A stretch of DNA of 64,000 nucleotides. Source: Atrina japonica (taxonomy: Eukaryota; Mollusca; Bivalvia; Pterioida; Pinnidae). The position numbers and the translations under genes were made by a program. The notes beneath the pieces were generated by a model that ran no database searches, was not told where the DNA came from, and saw nothing but the letters and a program-made list of their open reading frames with translations. This document shows positions 16,883 through 29,131 of the stretch, in pieces. The stretch spans positions 1,167,501 to 1,231,500 of the forward strand of contig BROG01000153.1 in assembly GCA_030159075.1 (NCBI GenBank), given 5' to 3'. Every line of letters starts with the position of its first letter. Within the stretch, counting starts at the first letter, position 1.

Positions 16883-18426
16883 AGCAGATTATGTGCAAAG
16901 ATCATTGATACTATAGATACCGACTTTACTATTAACTAATATTAGCAGAAATATATATACTTGATAGTTAGTGCACTCACCAATGCCACCTTGCTTCGAT
17001 CTCAGGTTTGCACAAGATAGCATGAGGGAATGGTATGACTCAAATACTCACGCCAACACCAGAGCAACAATGAATTAATCAAAGTTTCGTAAACTTGTTT
17101 GTTAATTGCTGTAAAATAGAAACATTTTGTACATATTTGAATATGCATTTTACAAACAACAATTAACCGTTCTTACGGTGTTGGAGAGGGTATATCTGTA
17201 GCATTTTACTTGAAGTTGTCCGTACACTCTCTTCATTATTTTCAGAATGCTACAGCTGGTGTTGTTCTGTAAGTATAATTTCAAATTTATTTCTTTTATA
17301 TATCAGTATGTCTTATTCACCATAACTCTAAGAAAGACAAGATAAAATGTAGGAATTGAAAAATATTGGATTACCAAGATAATGTTGCACATTGTGGTTC
17401 TGTCACAAAGTAAAACAGCATTGTCTGTTATACAAAAATGTTGTATACAGATAAAACATATGGTCTCAGTGCACGAATTCGTGCATTACTCTACCTAATG
17501 ATTTAATAAATGTATACAACTTTTTTGTGCCGTCACCTATCCAGTTACCCTTGTTATGAACCTATTTGAGAACAACTCGTTGTCTTTATAAACATAAAGT
17601 ATGCCATTTTACTTTGATAAACCTATACTTTTGAGTGGCCAGATACGATCAATTCAGGGGAAACATATCAAATTAAAAGAAATAGATAAGGAATCACCTT
17701 TAATAAACATTATTGCCATCTACCATTGGTATGAACGAACCAGCGAGTAAATTTCTGTTAATCCTAGTTCCATTAAAGGTAAGGTGTCGTTCGCGGACGG
17801 AACGACATCTGCTCTGAATTGGGTTCCTTCCTATGATTTAACAGTATTATCGTTTCAGACACTGCCATTAAATGAATTTACGATGTATTTACGGCTGCAC
17901 GCACGCGCGCGCACACACACACACACACAGAAGAAATTATTTTACATTGATATAATTTTTTTGAAATTTTGTAGAATTTGTGTGCCTATATTGGAAGATG
18001 TGTTCCTGATTATTCTTATTCTGACTGTCGCTGCGGTACGTGTTAAATAACGTAGTAATCCAAGATTTAAATGTTTATACTTTCAATTATTAATTATAGC
18101 AATTATACATCAACGGCAACAACAGCTTTTCGTATTTTACCACAACAATTAAGACTGATGATGATGATGATGATGATGATGATGTACAATTAGTATCAAT
18201 TAGATATTATTATTATTACTACTCATATTACAGGTGTTGGTACTGTTGTCACCCTCGTCATAACACATATGTTAAGACACCTAGCAAGATGTCAAATAAA
18301 TGGCGATATCCTTGTTATAAAAAAAATAATCATACTGCTATATTTAGATGTGATGTGTTTTTACATTAACTAAATATTACACTTTCAGACTACGGTATCC
18401 TGCGAGGAGGAAAATTCGGGAAATAA
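16298..18426 (+). CDS. Gene B: small secreted cysteine-rich peptide, eight cysteines
   Basis: Exons 16298-16397, 17246-17268 (23 nt, same length as in A and D), 17975-18035 and 18389-18426, all phase 1, give 73 residues. Residues 1-22 are the signal peptide (MMKIHIGLIVILALAATSVV, then ES). Cysteine order is C-x3-C-x3-CC-x3-C-x5-C-x8-C-x-C, followed by a tail with RGGKFGK. This C-C-CC-C-C-C-C order is that of conotoxin framework XV and resembles, as far as I recall, mussel CRP-I-type peptides; homology is not proven. Eight paired cysteines and a cationic tail suit a stable extracellular peptide. MetMet follows a splice acceptor after 16289; the frame is open back to ATG 16229, which would matter only if the 16203 TATA box is used. 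AATAAA is at 18533-18538. Confidence 0.75.
16660..16882. repeat. (TACA)n and (CA)n microsatellites in gene B intron 1
   Basis: TACA/CATA units run 16660-16720 and CA units run 16808-16880. Open frames on both strands here are artefacts of the repeats. Confidence 0.9.
18157..18184. repeat. (GAT)n short microsatellite in gene B intron 3
   Basis: About nine GAT units, 120 bases downstream of the exon 3 donor. Confidence 0.85.
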
Positions 18427-18532
18427 AAGTTCGAGGACGTTATAAGAGAAGATTTTTCGAGGAAAATTGTTTTTTTTTGACGAGTATATAACATTTGTCA
18501 TTCTTTACGAGTGTGTAAGAAATAAGATTGTG

Positions 18533-18538
18533 AATAAA
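18533..18538 (+). terminator. Gene B polyadenylation signal AATAAA
   Basis: AATAAA 107 bases after the stop codon. Confidence 0.5.
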
Positions 18539-18544
18539 TTGAAA

Positions 18545-21500
18545 AACGTTAATCGTGTAACAGAGTAATTTCTACGGAAGGGAATCATGACCACCTTATG
18601 CTTTTTACGTCTCATTTTTCCATAAAGTTGGCTATTCTTCGAATCAACATGTACCTGAAAACGGTGTATATGTGTTACAAGGAGAAACAATGGGACATTC
18701 AGCTTATTCCTGCAGCATTTCCCTTTGTTTTCAAAGTTTATCAGTTTATCAATGAAATATTTTTGAAGAATAAAGATGTCACAGTTTAGAAATAGGAAGC
18801 CACAAAATAGCCTTCCATGCCATGTAAGATAATAAAAAAAATCCGGGGAGCATACCCCCGTGATATTTATCTCCTATGTATTTTGTTTGCTGTATTTTAG
18901 CTGTATAATCAATGTGATATATAAGCAAATGAACAGGCATAGTTTCATGTATGTATGCTGATAAAACCATAAAAAGGTGTGTGTTGTAAACATTCTCCTA
19001 GCAAAATCTTGTTTAAGAATTACTCTAATGGGAAAAACCCGACTTTAAAGTTGGAATCATTTCCGGAAATTATCTGAAATGTTTGTGAAACAAAAGCAAG
19101 TGCCCTCTCCGAAGCAATAAAAATGCGTGCTAATTTCAATGAACTGATCTGCACCAGGATTTTGTTCTGGACCCACTGAAGGCATTAAACGACCCCAAGC
19201 TCCTTGCCGAAGGTTTTAGTTCACATAAGTTTTACCAGGTACCTTGTGTCATACAATGTGATTAAATATAGTAGATACATTTAAATCGTAAGTGTGCGTT
19301 TAAGGGAGGCAATTTGGCGTGCGGAGTGTGTGGATAGCCCTGAATTGCTGCGGTTTGGACCCATCAACCGTAACAGAACACCAATATGTTTTAATCGAAA
19401 ATAGTAACCAAGAAATGAAGTGAAGTCTATCATTTTACACTTTATTGCGACGACTGTTGAATGAATTGCCTGTTCGATAATGATTGGTGAATCGTCTTTA
19501 CCGATTATGACGAGAAGTTATTTATCAATTATTTCATTTGCTTTAACTGTGGACTCACGGTGGGTGATACCGGCCGTCAGGGTAGCCTACTCCTCCCACA
19601 TCCTAATTTTCAGAGGCCCGAGTGTGTGTCCAAGTTACATCTAATTGGTATAATATCTCATTGACCTGACTTCTGTTACTGCTTTTGTATCTGTAATATT
19701 CATATTACAGCCAAAATCCTGTTGACTGTCTGAACGTATTGCTGCGCTTGTTAATCGTACCAATATAAACTTTACATTCCTGATATATTATCTCCATGTT
19801 TTACTTCAATAATTTTATTTTACTGCTGAAAGTGTATAAACATGGATCATATAAAAAAGCAATTTAGCGATAAAACGTGTATTACACTGGCAGAAATATT
19901 TACGGTCACTTGACCTTATCAAATGTGATAGAATACAAATGTTTATATGTACGTTTTTTACATAAATTCGTGACAATTCTTATCCAGTTGATGTATAGAT
20001 CTACCACGATGAATGGGCACATTTTTACAAACACAACAAGTCTTAATTAGATCATACATTTGTGAAGGTTACTTTTCGACTGCGTATATAGGACATATTA
20101 GAACCACGGTAATACGAGAAATCAAAATACATACATAATATTTTACTTGTACACATCCAATGTTGGAAAATTACAAGTGTTGTTATGGTTTCTAACAGAA
20201 CCTAGATGTAAAGCTTTAACTTGACATTGATTTGAAATTGGTTCCAGTTTATTTCCGTAATTAACAAATAAAAAAACTAGTAATATTTAGATATTAGATA
20301 ATTCCAGTTACAAATCTTTATATTTATAGTCATTTGTTAATTGACATGTTTCTGGTGTTGTGACTTATACGCCTTCCCTCCATACATTTGGTCGATCTAA
20401 TTGTTTTAGTTTACTTTAGTTCCCCTAGGTTCTTTTACATATGGGTTACATCTAAGTTACTTTGACCAATGTGACTTTGCCAGGTGATAATCCTAATTTT
20501 CCGCTTTTTCTGAGTACCCTTTGTTAGACTAGCTTTGACCAGACATATTTCTGACAGTAAGTAAAATATTACATTCTTACAGATTACACTAATTCTAAAC
20601 TTTCTAATAATTAATTCATATATGATATCTTATAATATTTACCTCCACCAAGATTGAGAGAGTATAAATGAGTAAAATGAAATTAAGTAAGGTAATTGAT
20701 TTTAAAATATTAAATATTAAAATATAAAATACCAAAGTTATAATGCTCAAGACGATATCGTTTCTGTCAATTAGACTTTATCATTTGACCTCCAATTTGA
20801 AAAGTATGTGTATTTTCTAAAGATAAAGTGGTATCATACAAGGCCAAATAATTTCTCTAAAAGTATAGCCGAAATCCGTCTAAGAGTAACCACTGTAAAA
20901 TATAATAAATCAATCTATCACAGTTATATAAACATATTCCATTTATTTTTTATCATTTAAATTCTTGCATCCTTAAACTCATCATTTTGCGTTTAAAATT
21001 AATCAAGGATCAAATGCAACAAATTGTTTTTTTATTGGATGGAACCAATTTAGTTGTTTTAGTTGTTTAGTGATAGAGTGTTAGTTCTGGACAGCCACTA
21101 TCGAACAGATAACTCAACATTTTACTCAGCGAAACATAATAATTGCAAACAAGGTCATTATACCGAAAGCAAAATGATGTAAGTCTGATGTGCACTGTTA
21201 ATTAGTACATGCTTGTCAATCAGAAAACCATATACAAGCCTCATATCTAGTAACCTGTTAGTTGATTATCATTAGTGAAGTATTCTTTTAATTAGAATCA
21301 TCTGCATAAAATGGTCACATGTTTCACATACTACTTATCATATGTATTGAGAAATATTTTGTATGAATATAGGCATACTGGTACTGTATGCCCCAGCAAA
21401 AGAAACTGATTAAGCGATTCGTGATCACTACTGAGTTGTACCGTAGTTTGGAATATATTGGATCTATTCAAGTTGGATAACTTTTATCCTTTTGTCATGA

Positions 21501-21600
21501 AATACACAATACGTTATCCTTAAACTCATATAGGGACAAATCTTTTTTATACTCTTTCAACAAAATAAGAATATAAACAAAAGCACTACATCCGCTCTGC
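18545..21600. other. Mostly featureless intergenic region between genes B and D
   Basis: It contains a tail repeat T copy at 19545-19650 (+) and a repeat X copy at 20725-20905 (-). I find no exon with supporting splice sites or family similarity elsewhere in the stretch. Confidence 0.5.
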
Positions 21601-21610
21601 TTTATTTATT
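21601..21610 (-). terminator. Gene D polyadenylation signals
   Basis: The minus strand reads AATAAATAAA, two overlapping signals about 75 bases after the stop codon. Confidence 0.55.
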
Positions 21611-21685
21611 TCTTTCGCAACATTCATAACATTTTTCCGATGGCTGTTTTATTTTCATTAAGACTTATCTTAGTCATAATGGTCA

Positions 21686-24600
21686 TCATGGTCGGTAATC
21701 ATTATCATTATGGTGATGGAAGTGCTCTGAAGTATAAGAGAAATCAAATAAATATACTAAAAGGTATTATATATAAGTACAAACATGCTTAACAACTATA
21801 CCCGTGTACAGATGTGATGTACAAACAACGTATATACTGTGCAGTGGACAAACAACTCGCGATTTAAATGTTCAATATATTCACGATGCTGATAAATCCG
21901 TGAATTTAAGAAACCGTGAATATCTTCTAAATGAAAATACACATACTTATAACGGGATGTCCTAGATTCCTATATATTCTGTGAAAATTGCTTGGGAAAC
22001 CCCGTTAGGCAATTATTTACTTGCAATTGATTAATTCAACCGCGCGATTCTAAATGCACACCATACTGGAACTGACTTTATATTGACAAAATATATAAGA
22101 ATATAAGATTTTTTTTATTGTACACCAAGTACAAGAAGTAAAAGTAGAAAGTAGAGGTTTTATTTCTTTCACTTTCTTTCTTCACTTTCTCTCTATCTCT
22201 GATATAATTCCCATAAGCGTCGTACTGACAATTTCGGCCCTGTTGAGTTTTTGTAGATCTTTACGTGCCGAACATTTTTTCTTCTTCCCCTTTCTCTATA
22301 TCTCTTATACTTTTCAAGATAATGGCGAGATAAAACTGTCAAAAACATGAAAATTCCAATTAAAGGGGAAAATAAGTACTACAAACAATTTCCGCCCTGT
22401 TGACTATTAAACATAATTACATGCCAAACATCTTTCTTCTTCTTTCGATTACCTCTATCTATTGTACTTTTCATAATAATGGTAAACAAGAGGCTCTCAA
22501 GAGCCTGTATCGCTCACTTGGTTATTTGCTTGAGAAGATCAGACGAACCGAGCAATGTTTGTAAAGGACCTTCCCTACATAAATCCTGTAAAGTTTTGGT
22601 TGAATTTGCTTCAGTGGTTTCAGAGGAGAAAATGAAAATGTGATTTTCCCATAGGGTCCAATGATAAACTAAGCCCAGCCCTGGCGGCCATGGTTTTGAC
22701 AGATCGGAACGAAATGAGCAATCTTTGTAAAGGACCTTCTATACATCATTCTTCTAAAGTTTGGTTATATTTGCTTCAGCGTTTTCAGAGGAGAAGATGA
22801 AAATGTTAATTTTCCACAGGATCCAATGTTCTTCTTCCAAGTCAGGAACCGGATTCATGAATGAATGAATAAGGTTCTGCGAAAACTTTGCAGTGTGTGC
22901 AGCACAGCAGTCTTCTTTTGGCTATATAATGTTAAACTAAGCCCCGTTCTAGTGCCATGATTTTTGACGGATCAGAACAAAATGAGCAGTCTTTTGTAAA
23001 GGACCTTGCATACATCATTCCTGTAAAGTTTGGTTAAATTTGTGTCAGCGGTTTCAGAGGAGAAGATGATTTTCCTATAGGATCCAATGTTAAACTAAGC
23101 CTCGCCATAGCGGGCCATGTTTGTTGACGCAAAGTGATTCCAAAAGCCAGGTGAGCTAAAAATGGCGGTCAAGGAACAATTTTCAACAACGGTTTTGAAG
23201 TCGCAACATCAATATCTATTTGGAAACCAAATTTCATTGAAATCAAACAATGTTGAATTTTCCCCGCCTTTTTTGTCGGCCATTTTGAAAATGGCGGTCA
23301 ACAAACAATTTTCAACACCGGTTTTGAAGTCGCCACATCATGGCAAACATTTTATCAATTTACATTCGACCTCCATCTTTCATAGTTTTGGAGTTAGAAG
23401 ACGAAAAACATAAAAATTGAAAAAATTCTGTGAAAAAAGGGCAATAACTCCTACACAGGTTTTTGGATTGTCTTCAAATTTTCACGGTGGGTAGATTTTG
23501 ATATGTTGAACATTTTTGTAATTTACACTTGACCTCTATCTGCTACATTTTTTGAAATAAAAAATAAAAAATGCCAAAATTTTGAAAATTTTACAAAAAA
23601 AGGGCTATAACTCCGAGATGAGTTTTCCGATTTTCTTAAAAATTGCATGGCAGGTAGATCTCATCGAGCTGATCACTTTTACCCTGTCAGATTTTTGATA
23701 TCTGTAATGGTTTTTGAGTTATTGGCCAAAAACTGCAATTTACCCCATATTCTATTTTTAGCAACAGCGGCCATGTTGTTTGACCTGCGACAAAGAAAAT
23801 AACAAATTTGAAACTAAATACCCTAGTGACGACTCAGTTCAAGTTTGGTTTAATTTGGCCCAGTGGTTTCAGAGGAGAAGATTTTTGAAAGTGAGTTAAC
23901 GACGGACTGCAATTTACCCCCTATGTTCTATTTTTAGCAACAGCGGCCATGTTGTTTGACCTGCGACATAGAAAATAACAAATTTGAAACTAGATACCCT
24001 AGTGACGACTCAGTTCAAGTTTGGTTCAATTTGGCCCAGTGGTTTCAGAGGAGAAGATTTTTGAAAGTGAGTTAACGACGGACGCAAAGTGATGGCAAAA
24101 GCTCACCCTGACATAGGCAGGTGAGCTAAAAACTGTCAAAATCATGGAAAATCCACTTGAATGGGGAATTAACTCCTATAAGTTTCGGTTATGATGACTT
24201 TTTGTTCTTACGTGCCGAATATTTTTTCTTCTTTCACTTTGTCTATATCTCTTATACTTTTCAAGATAATGACAAAAACTGTCAAAAACATGAAAAATTC
24301 ACTTAAAAGGAGAAATAACTCCCATAAGTGTCGTCCTGACAATTTCGGCTCTGTTGACATTTTGTAGACCTTTACGCGCCGAATATCTTTGCTTCTTTCA
24401 CATTCAACTTTTAATTTGGAATTTCCAAGAAAGATGGGAAAATCAATTTTTAAGTTGGAAATTGCAATAACAATGTCGACTTTTCCAACTTTCAGCTTGG
24501 AAATTCCAAGAATAAGGTTGGCATCTCCAACATAAAAGTAGGAAATTTCATTAATGAAGTTGAAAAAACGAACTTTTAAGTTGGAAAAACGAGAAATAAA

Positions 24601-25250
24601 AGGTGGACCTAATACGCTTCCGTACATATGGGATCTCCTCCCTTTTCATTCGCAAATGTAATGCGAATTCAAAAGAAGAAACTTCCTACATGTCTGGTTA
24701 CATTGGCCCACTGGTTCTTGAGAAGTCGAAAATGTTAACGACGGACGAGACACGACACGAGACAAAAGACGATCGCAACAGGTCACCATTTGCCTTTGTC
24801 TCAGGTGACCTAAACATCAGATAAAAATATCAACAAACAGATATGTAATTCCATTTGAATTCAAACAATACGAGTTTTTGAAAAAATAAACATTAATGCT
24901 GTCAAGTATTTTATACTTATTTCTAGATTCCTGTGATAATCAAATTATAAAGGAACGTGAAATTATCATAAGATAGCGATATAAATATATTGGTTAGGAG
25001 GATCTCCATTTTTTTCTGAATAATACGATTTCAAATCAGTAGGGTTGATTTTACGATGTCCGTTGTTCGTTGTTTCTTCATGATTAAGCTTTAATTTTGA
25101 AGGTGGCTAATGTGCTGGAAAGAGAAGTATGTGATGGGCCTCAATTGCAAAATCTTACGTCTTTATAACAATGTAGAAACTATATGCAATTTAGTACGAT
25201 GGGGAAGTTAAATGTTGTATTAAAATATCCCTTACATATCTTGAAACTTT

Positions 25251-25337
<87 letters not shown>

Positions 25338-27465
25338 ATGGTAACTTACTGCAGTAAAACCGTCCCCACCAATAAGATGGTTTACACGTTCCAAAGTAAC
25401 AATTCTACAAAATATTTTAAAACCAATGTAGTATAATTCATCTTTATGTAGAGATTAAATAGGGTCTGTGTATAACTTTAAAATTGTAGCTACTTGTATG
25501 TTACCTTATTCTTTGTTCTCAGGTATTATGTAGTATATAAATCAGTGACAATCTTACTACAACCTCAACACTAATGTTTTGTACAGTTGAATCTCGTACT
25601 TCTGAACCTGATTGGTGTGTACAAGACTTTGAACTGCATAACTTTCAACAACAATGAAAATCGATGTGACTAATTATGACGAGACAGGTTTAGCACGAAT
25701 GAAATTTAAACGTAGCTAGGTCGCTATATAGACTGGTAGATAGTAGTTAATCAGTAGTTAGATATACGTGTAGCAATGGCTAAATAGATGGGTAGATAAT
25801 GGTAAATCAATGGTTAGACAGACAGCAGGTACACAATGGGTAGTCAATGTTTAGGTAGACAGTAACGTGTAAATAATGGTCAATGTGTGAAAAACAAACG
25901 ACGGGTAGATAATGGTTAATCGATGGTTAAATAGACGGGTAGATAGTCGCTAATCAATGGTAGATAGTCAGCTAGACAGTTGTTACATAGAGATGTAGAG
26001 GTTAATCGGTGGTGAAATAGACGGGTAGACAATGGTAAATCAGTGGTAAATCAGACGGCGATTAGATAGTGGTGAATTAGTGCTAGGATAGACGATTAGA
26101 TGGATAGTGATTTAGGCATTTATACCTACATTTGGGTGCCAGTGACGCCTGTAAGAAAACCATCTTCCCGGGATTTTATTAAACTAATGGATAGAATAAA
26201 ACAGATAGATGGATAGAGGGATGGATGGGTAGTTAGACAGATAGATAGACAGATAGATAGATAGATAGATAGATACATACATACATACATACATACATAC
26301 ATACATACATACATACATACATACATAGATACATACATACATAGATAGATACATAGATAGATATTGACAACACAAATTATTACTTACAGAACAGCAATAT
26401 CTTGAGCAACCTTAAAATAATAAAAAAGTATAAAAATATGAAAGTTATTACATGTATTTGACTGCAAACTTTATTGCAAAATGAAGCAATTCATATACAT
26501 TTTTATTACCAGGTCTATATATTTTATTTTTATATGTTCTATCGCCTCACTCAACTAATGGGTAAGTAAAAATACACATCATATTTTAATGTCATTGATG
26601 TAATCATGATATTTCATAATTTGATTTTTCCTACCGTATACATCACGTAAAAAACCCGGGTACACCTAGATGCAAATTCGGGTAACTTGACAACTATTAA
26701 TTTTCGACATATCTTTGTCGTTTCGAAATACTTTTTACACTGTGATACACAAGGTTATGATAATTTATATCGGTTTAATACCGTTACTGTTGCGCAGGAA
26801 GTGTACGAATTGGCAACAAGGGTGCAAGCAGTTACTAGACAAAAGCAGCTATAATCTGACAACACAAAATGACTTTAGACTTACACTAGAAAATGTTTAC
26901 ATTTTCCTTGAAATTCACATTAAGTTATGTATTGGTTGTATTGCTGTTTAACGTCACACAAGAATCTTTCTCTCATATGGAGACATCACCAAATACCGGT
27001 GAAGGGCTTCAAATTTTGGCCTACGCTCGGCACTTACGTCCATTGAACATTGAGGGTTCTTTAACGTGCCGACACCTACTGTGACACGGGACTTCGGTTT
27101 TTACTGTCTCGTGTGAAGGACAGGAATCCGACCTGCCGCGGGCTGCACTCGAACTTACGACCTCACGATCAAGAGTCGAGCGCGCTACCGACTGACCAGG
27201 CCGGCTCTCTACGTTATAAGTAATTTGGGTACTTTTAAAAATCATAACCAACGAGATGTCATGATACAGTCAACCGAGTATTCGATTGAATACAGAGTAC
27301 GAATGCCAATAATTATCAATATTTATGTTCTATCATAGACACCAAAACAAAACACTTTCACTTAAGGATTGTTTTTCATTTTTGAAAAGCATGGAGTATA
27401 TATGCAATGGATCATGGAAAAAAATTCTGTGAGTACTGCACATTGAATTTTTTTCCATGATCCAT

Positions 27466-27500
<35 letters not shown>

Positions 27501-28499
27501 ATGTCTAAGAACTTTTTTATCTGAAGTCGCCATGGATATTATACAATGTCATCTTGTTTCTGATATGGACCCAATGACCGCTGTTTATAATTTTAGAACT
27601 TGTACAATTTATTGCAGTGGATTCCTCTTAATTGCAAAGCCAAAATGTCAGAGAAAATTATGCAAATAACAGGAATATACAATTAACAGGAATAGTGTAT
27701 TTTAGTAAACAATGATGATTCATCTTCATATATCCATTTATATACAAAATACTATTATCAACACCCTAAGTACACTAATAATATATTATCATTAAGCATT
27801 AGGGTAAAATGATATTATAAAATCAAACTTTTCATAAAATATAGTTTGGTTCCCATTTCTATCAAAATAGTATTTCCACATATAACTTTTTATCAGTACA
27901 TTTTTGCCCATTTTGAAAATATTTTATGCAATTAACAGGAATTCTTCGATTAACCTATGCAATTAAAAGGAACATTTAACATAATAGATAGGAATTGGTT
28001 TTGAGTTCTTATGCAATTAACAGGAATATGCAATTATCAGGTATGGAATTAAGTGGAATAGACTTTATTTACAAAGTAACATGCGGAAGTGTAATGAATG
28101 GGAACGTTATATTTTTATATAAGCATGATATAATGTACCTATCAGTTAAAACAAACATTGACATGCTAATTTAGCGTACACAGGCAGGCAAACATGGAAC
28201 GAAGTTTAAAATGTAGAATTTATAATGTAATATGCCAATAAACATAATACCAAGGTTATAATTTTGCTTGAAAAGGCTAAAACAAACGCTCAAGACGGTC
28301 GTTTCTGTCAATAAGTCTTCATTAGTTGAGCTCGAATTTAAATTCAATGCATAATTCCCTAACCTTAGTCGGAGGCGACCTTTAATGCAAGATAGACTGT
28401 AGAACACTTACGTCGGTAACGGTGATTCCATCGTTGAGACACTGTTGAGACAGCCGCCAAAGCCACAAGTAAAATCAAAACAAGATGTAATTTTTGCAT
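21686..28499 (-). CDS. Gene D: inverted paralog of gene A, secreted cysteine-rich peptide
   Basis: Minus-strand exons 28499-28412, 26410-26388, 25404-25350 and 21726-21686, phase 1 throughout, give 68 residues. Residues 1-20 are the signal peptide (MQKLHLVLILLVALAAVSTV), almost identical to A. Cysteines are C-x3-CC-x2-C-x4-C-x10-C, six in total. The CC pair lost in A is intact here, but nine bases are missing near the end of exon 3 relative to A, removing one cysteine of the final C-x-C. The tail is KHFHHHNDNDYRP, again His/Asp-rich. Stop TGA is at 21688-21686, and overlapping AATAAA signals lie at 21610-21601. The 5' intron holds a 1.4-kb TIR element and the last intron about 1.6 kb of repeats, so the gene spans 10.8 kb. 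Function unknown; splice sites all look intact. Confidence 0.7.
22484..24135. repeat. Complex dispersed repeat with GCTCACCTG ends in gene D last intron
   Basis: It starts ACAAGAGGCTCTCAAGAGCC..CGCTCACTTGG and ends CAGGTGAGCTAAAAA. Inside are three related units of about 190-300 bases (each with TTTGTAAAGGACCTT and CAGAGGAGAA) and a nearly perfect tandem duplication of about 160 bases at 23755-24078. The text resembles a repeat common in bivalves (memory). The frame at 23162-23413 is repeat-derived. Confidence 0.65.
24400..24624. mobile_element. One-ended copy of the AAGTTGG foldback element
   Basis: It has interspersed AAGTTGGAAATTGC/CCAACTTT units and ends AGGTGGACCTAATACGCTTCCGTA, matching the right terminal repeat of the 8854-10093 element. 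No opposite end is visible upstream. Confidence 0.65.
24640..24815 (-). repeat. GGTCACCTGAG repeat, partial copy in the D arm
   Basis: Read on the minus strand it starts AGGTCACCTGAGACAAAGGC and matches 7072-7250 in gene A's last intron. It marks the downstream limit of clear intron homology between the two arms. Confidence 0.6.
25253..25336. repeat. (GA)n microsatellite beside gene D exon 3 donor
   Basis: About 40 GA units on the plus strand, (CT)n in gene D sense, ending about 8 bases from the exon 3 donor. It is the counterpart of 6086-6186 in gene A. Confidence 0.9.
26210..26366. repeat. (TAGA)/(TACA)n microsatellite beside gene D exon 2 donor
   Basis: Mixed GATA and CATA tetranucleotides; counterpart of the TCTA array in gene A. 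Degenerate TAGA-derived sequence extends back to about 25700. Confidence 0.88.
26945..27215 (-). repeat. tRNA-derived SINE in gene D intron
   Basis: On the minus strand the head reads GGCCTGGTCAGTCGGTAGCG (A box) and GAGGTCGTAAGTTCGAGTGC (B box), so it is tRNA-like. The 3' part reads GTGATGTCTCCATATGAGAG, then GTGTGACGTTAAACAGCAAT, the tail also seen at 40045-40105. I know this type of tail from mollusc SINEs. Confidence 0.75.
27397..27475. repeat. Perfect 31-bp inverted repeat (hairpin)
   Basis: Arms 27397-27427 and 27445-27475 are exact reverse complements around a 17-base loop. Each contains GCAATGGATCATGGAAAAAA or its complement. The right arm runs into a short (TA)n. It lies in gene D's intron between coding exons 1 and 2 and has no equivalent in gene A. 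Confidence 0.85.
27660..28065. repeat. Scattered ATGCAATTAACAGGAAT motif copies
   Basis: At least five variants of TGCAATTAACAGGAAT occur in about 400 bases (near 27664, 27681, 27928, 27957, 28014 and 28030), in the same orientation. Not a simple tandem array. Confidence 0.6.
28240..28365 (-). repeat. Dispersed repeat X in gene D intron
   Basis: Minus-strand copy at the position equivalent to 3790-3965 in gene A (just after the signal-peptide exon). Confidence 0.6.
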
Positions 28500-28689
28500 T
28501 TTGATTCCTAAAAATTAATTTTAGATTGCAAATAAATTTGAGACTAATATTTAAAGTATTCGTTACATTAAAGTTTTACAAAAAATATTTCAGCTAATTG
28601 AAAAGGAGATTGTTATAGATAATTTTCAATTCACTGAATTCTGAAACTCTGATATAACCATTTATTTCTCTTTATGTATATAAAATATA

Positions 28690-28930
28690 AAAAGTCTCAG
28701 ATACCAAGGTATAAATCATTAGGATGTCCAGGATATAGGTACAAATCTGGTAAAAAAAAATGGACAAACATGGACCTCTTGAAACCAAGAGGCGAGATCA
28801 GGTGTCATGGAGGAGTACGCATCCCCTGTCGACCGGTCACACCCACCGTGAGTCCACAGTCGAATTAAAATGAAATACTTCAGGAACGAATCCTCGTCAT
28901 AATTGGTACAGACGTCTCAACAACCGCCAT
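28690..28930 (-). repeat. Retroelement tail repeat T in gene D 5' intron
   Basis: Equivalent by position and sequence to 2755-2935; in gene D sense it includes CACGGTGGGTGTGACCGG and GGACATCCTAATGATTTAT. Confidence 0.65.
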
Positions 28931-29131
28931 CGAACAGGTTACTAAACATTTCACTTAAAGGAATTTTCCCAGGAAAAAGTAATGTCTAGTAAAATAGCAA
29001 GTTTCTTTGTAATTAAGTAAGAAAACATTTTCACTTTTTTTTCACTGTCACTTTTATCTATTGGTAAATGATTAAGTTTCATTTAGTCAGTAATCTCTGT
29101 TTAAACATTCTCATGACACTTTGAGTCCTTT

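Noticed and set aside
18234..18320. Possible extra gene B exon with a CWYCC-like reading after ATTACAG
   Set aside because: The cysteine-containing frame is out of phase with exon 3, and the in-phase reading has no family similarity. The exon at 18389 fits phase, stop codon and tail pattern. It might still be a pseudo-exon.
24208..24627. 139-codon minus-strand frame
   Set aside because: Made of foldback-element palindromes; no independent coding evidence.
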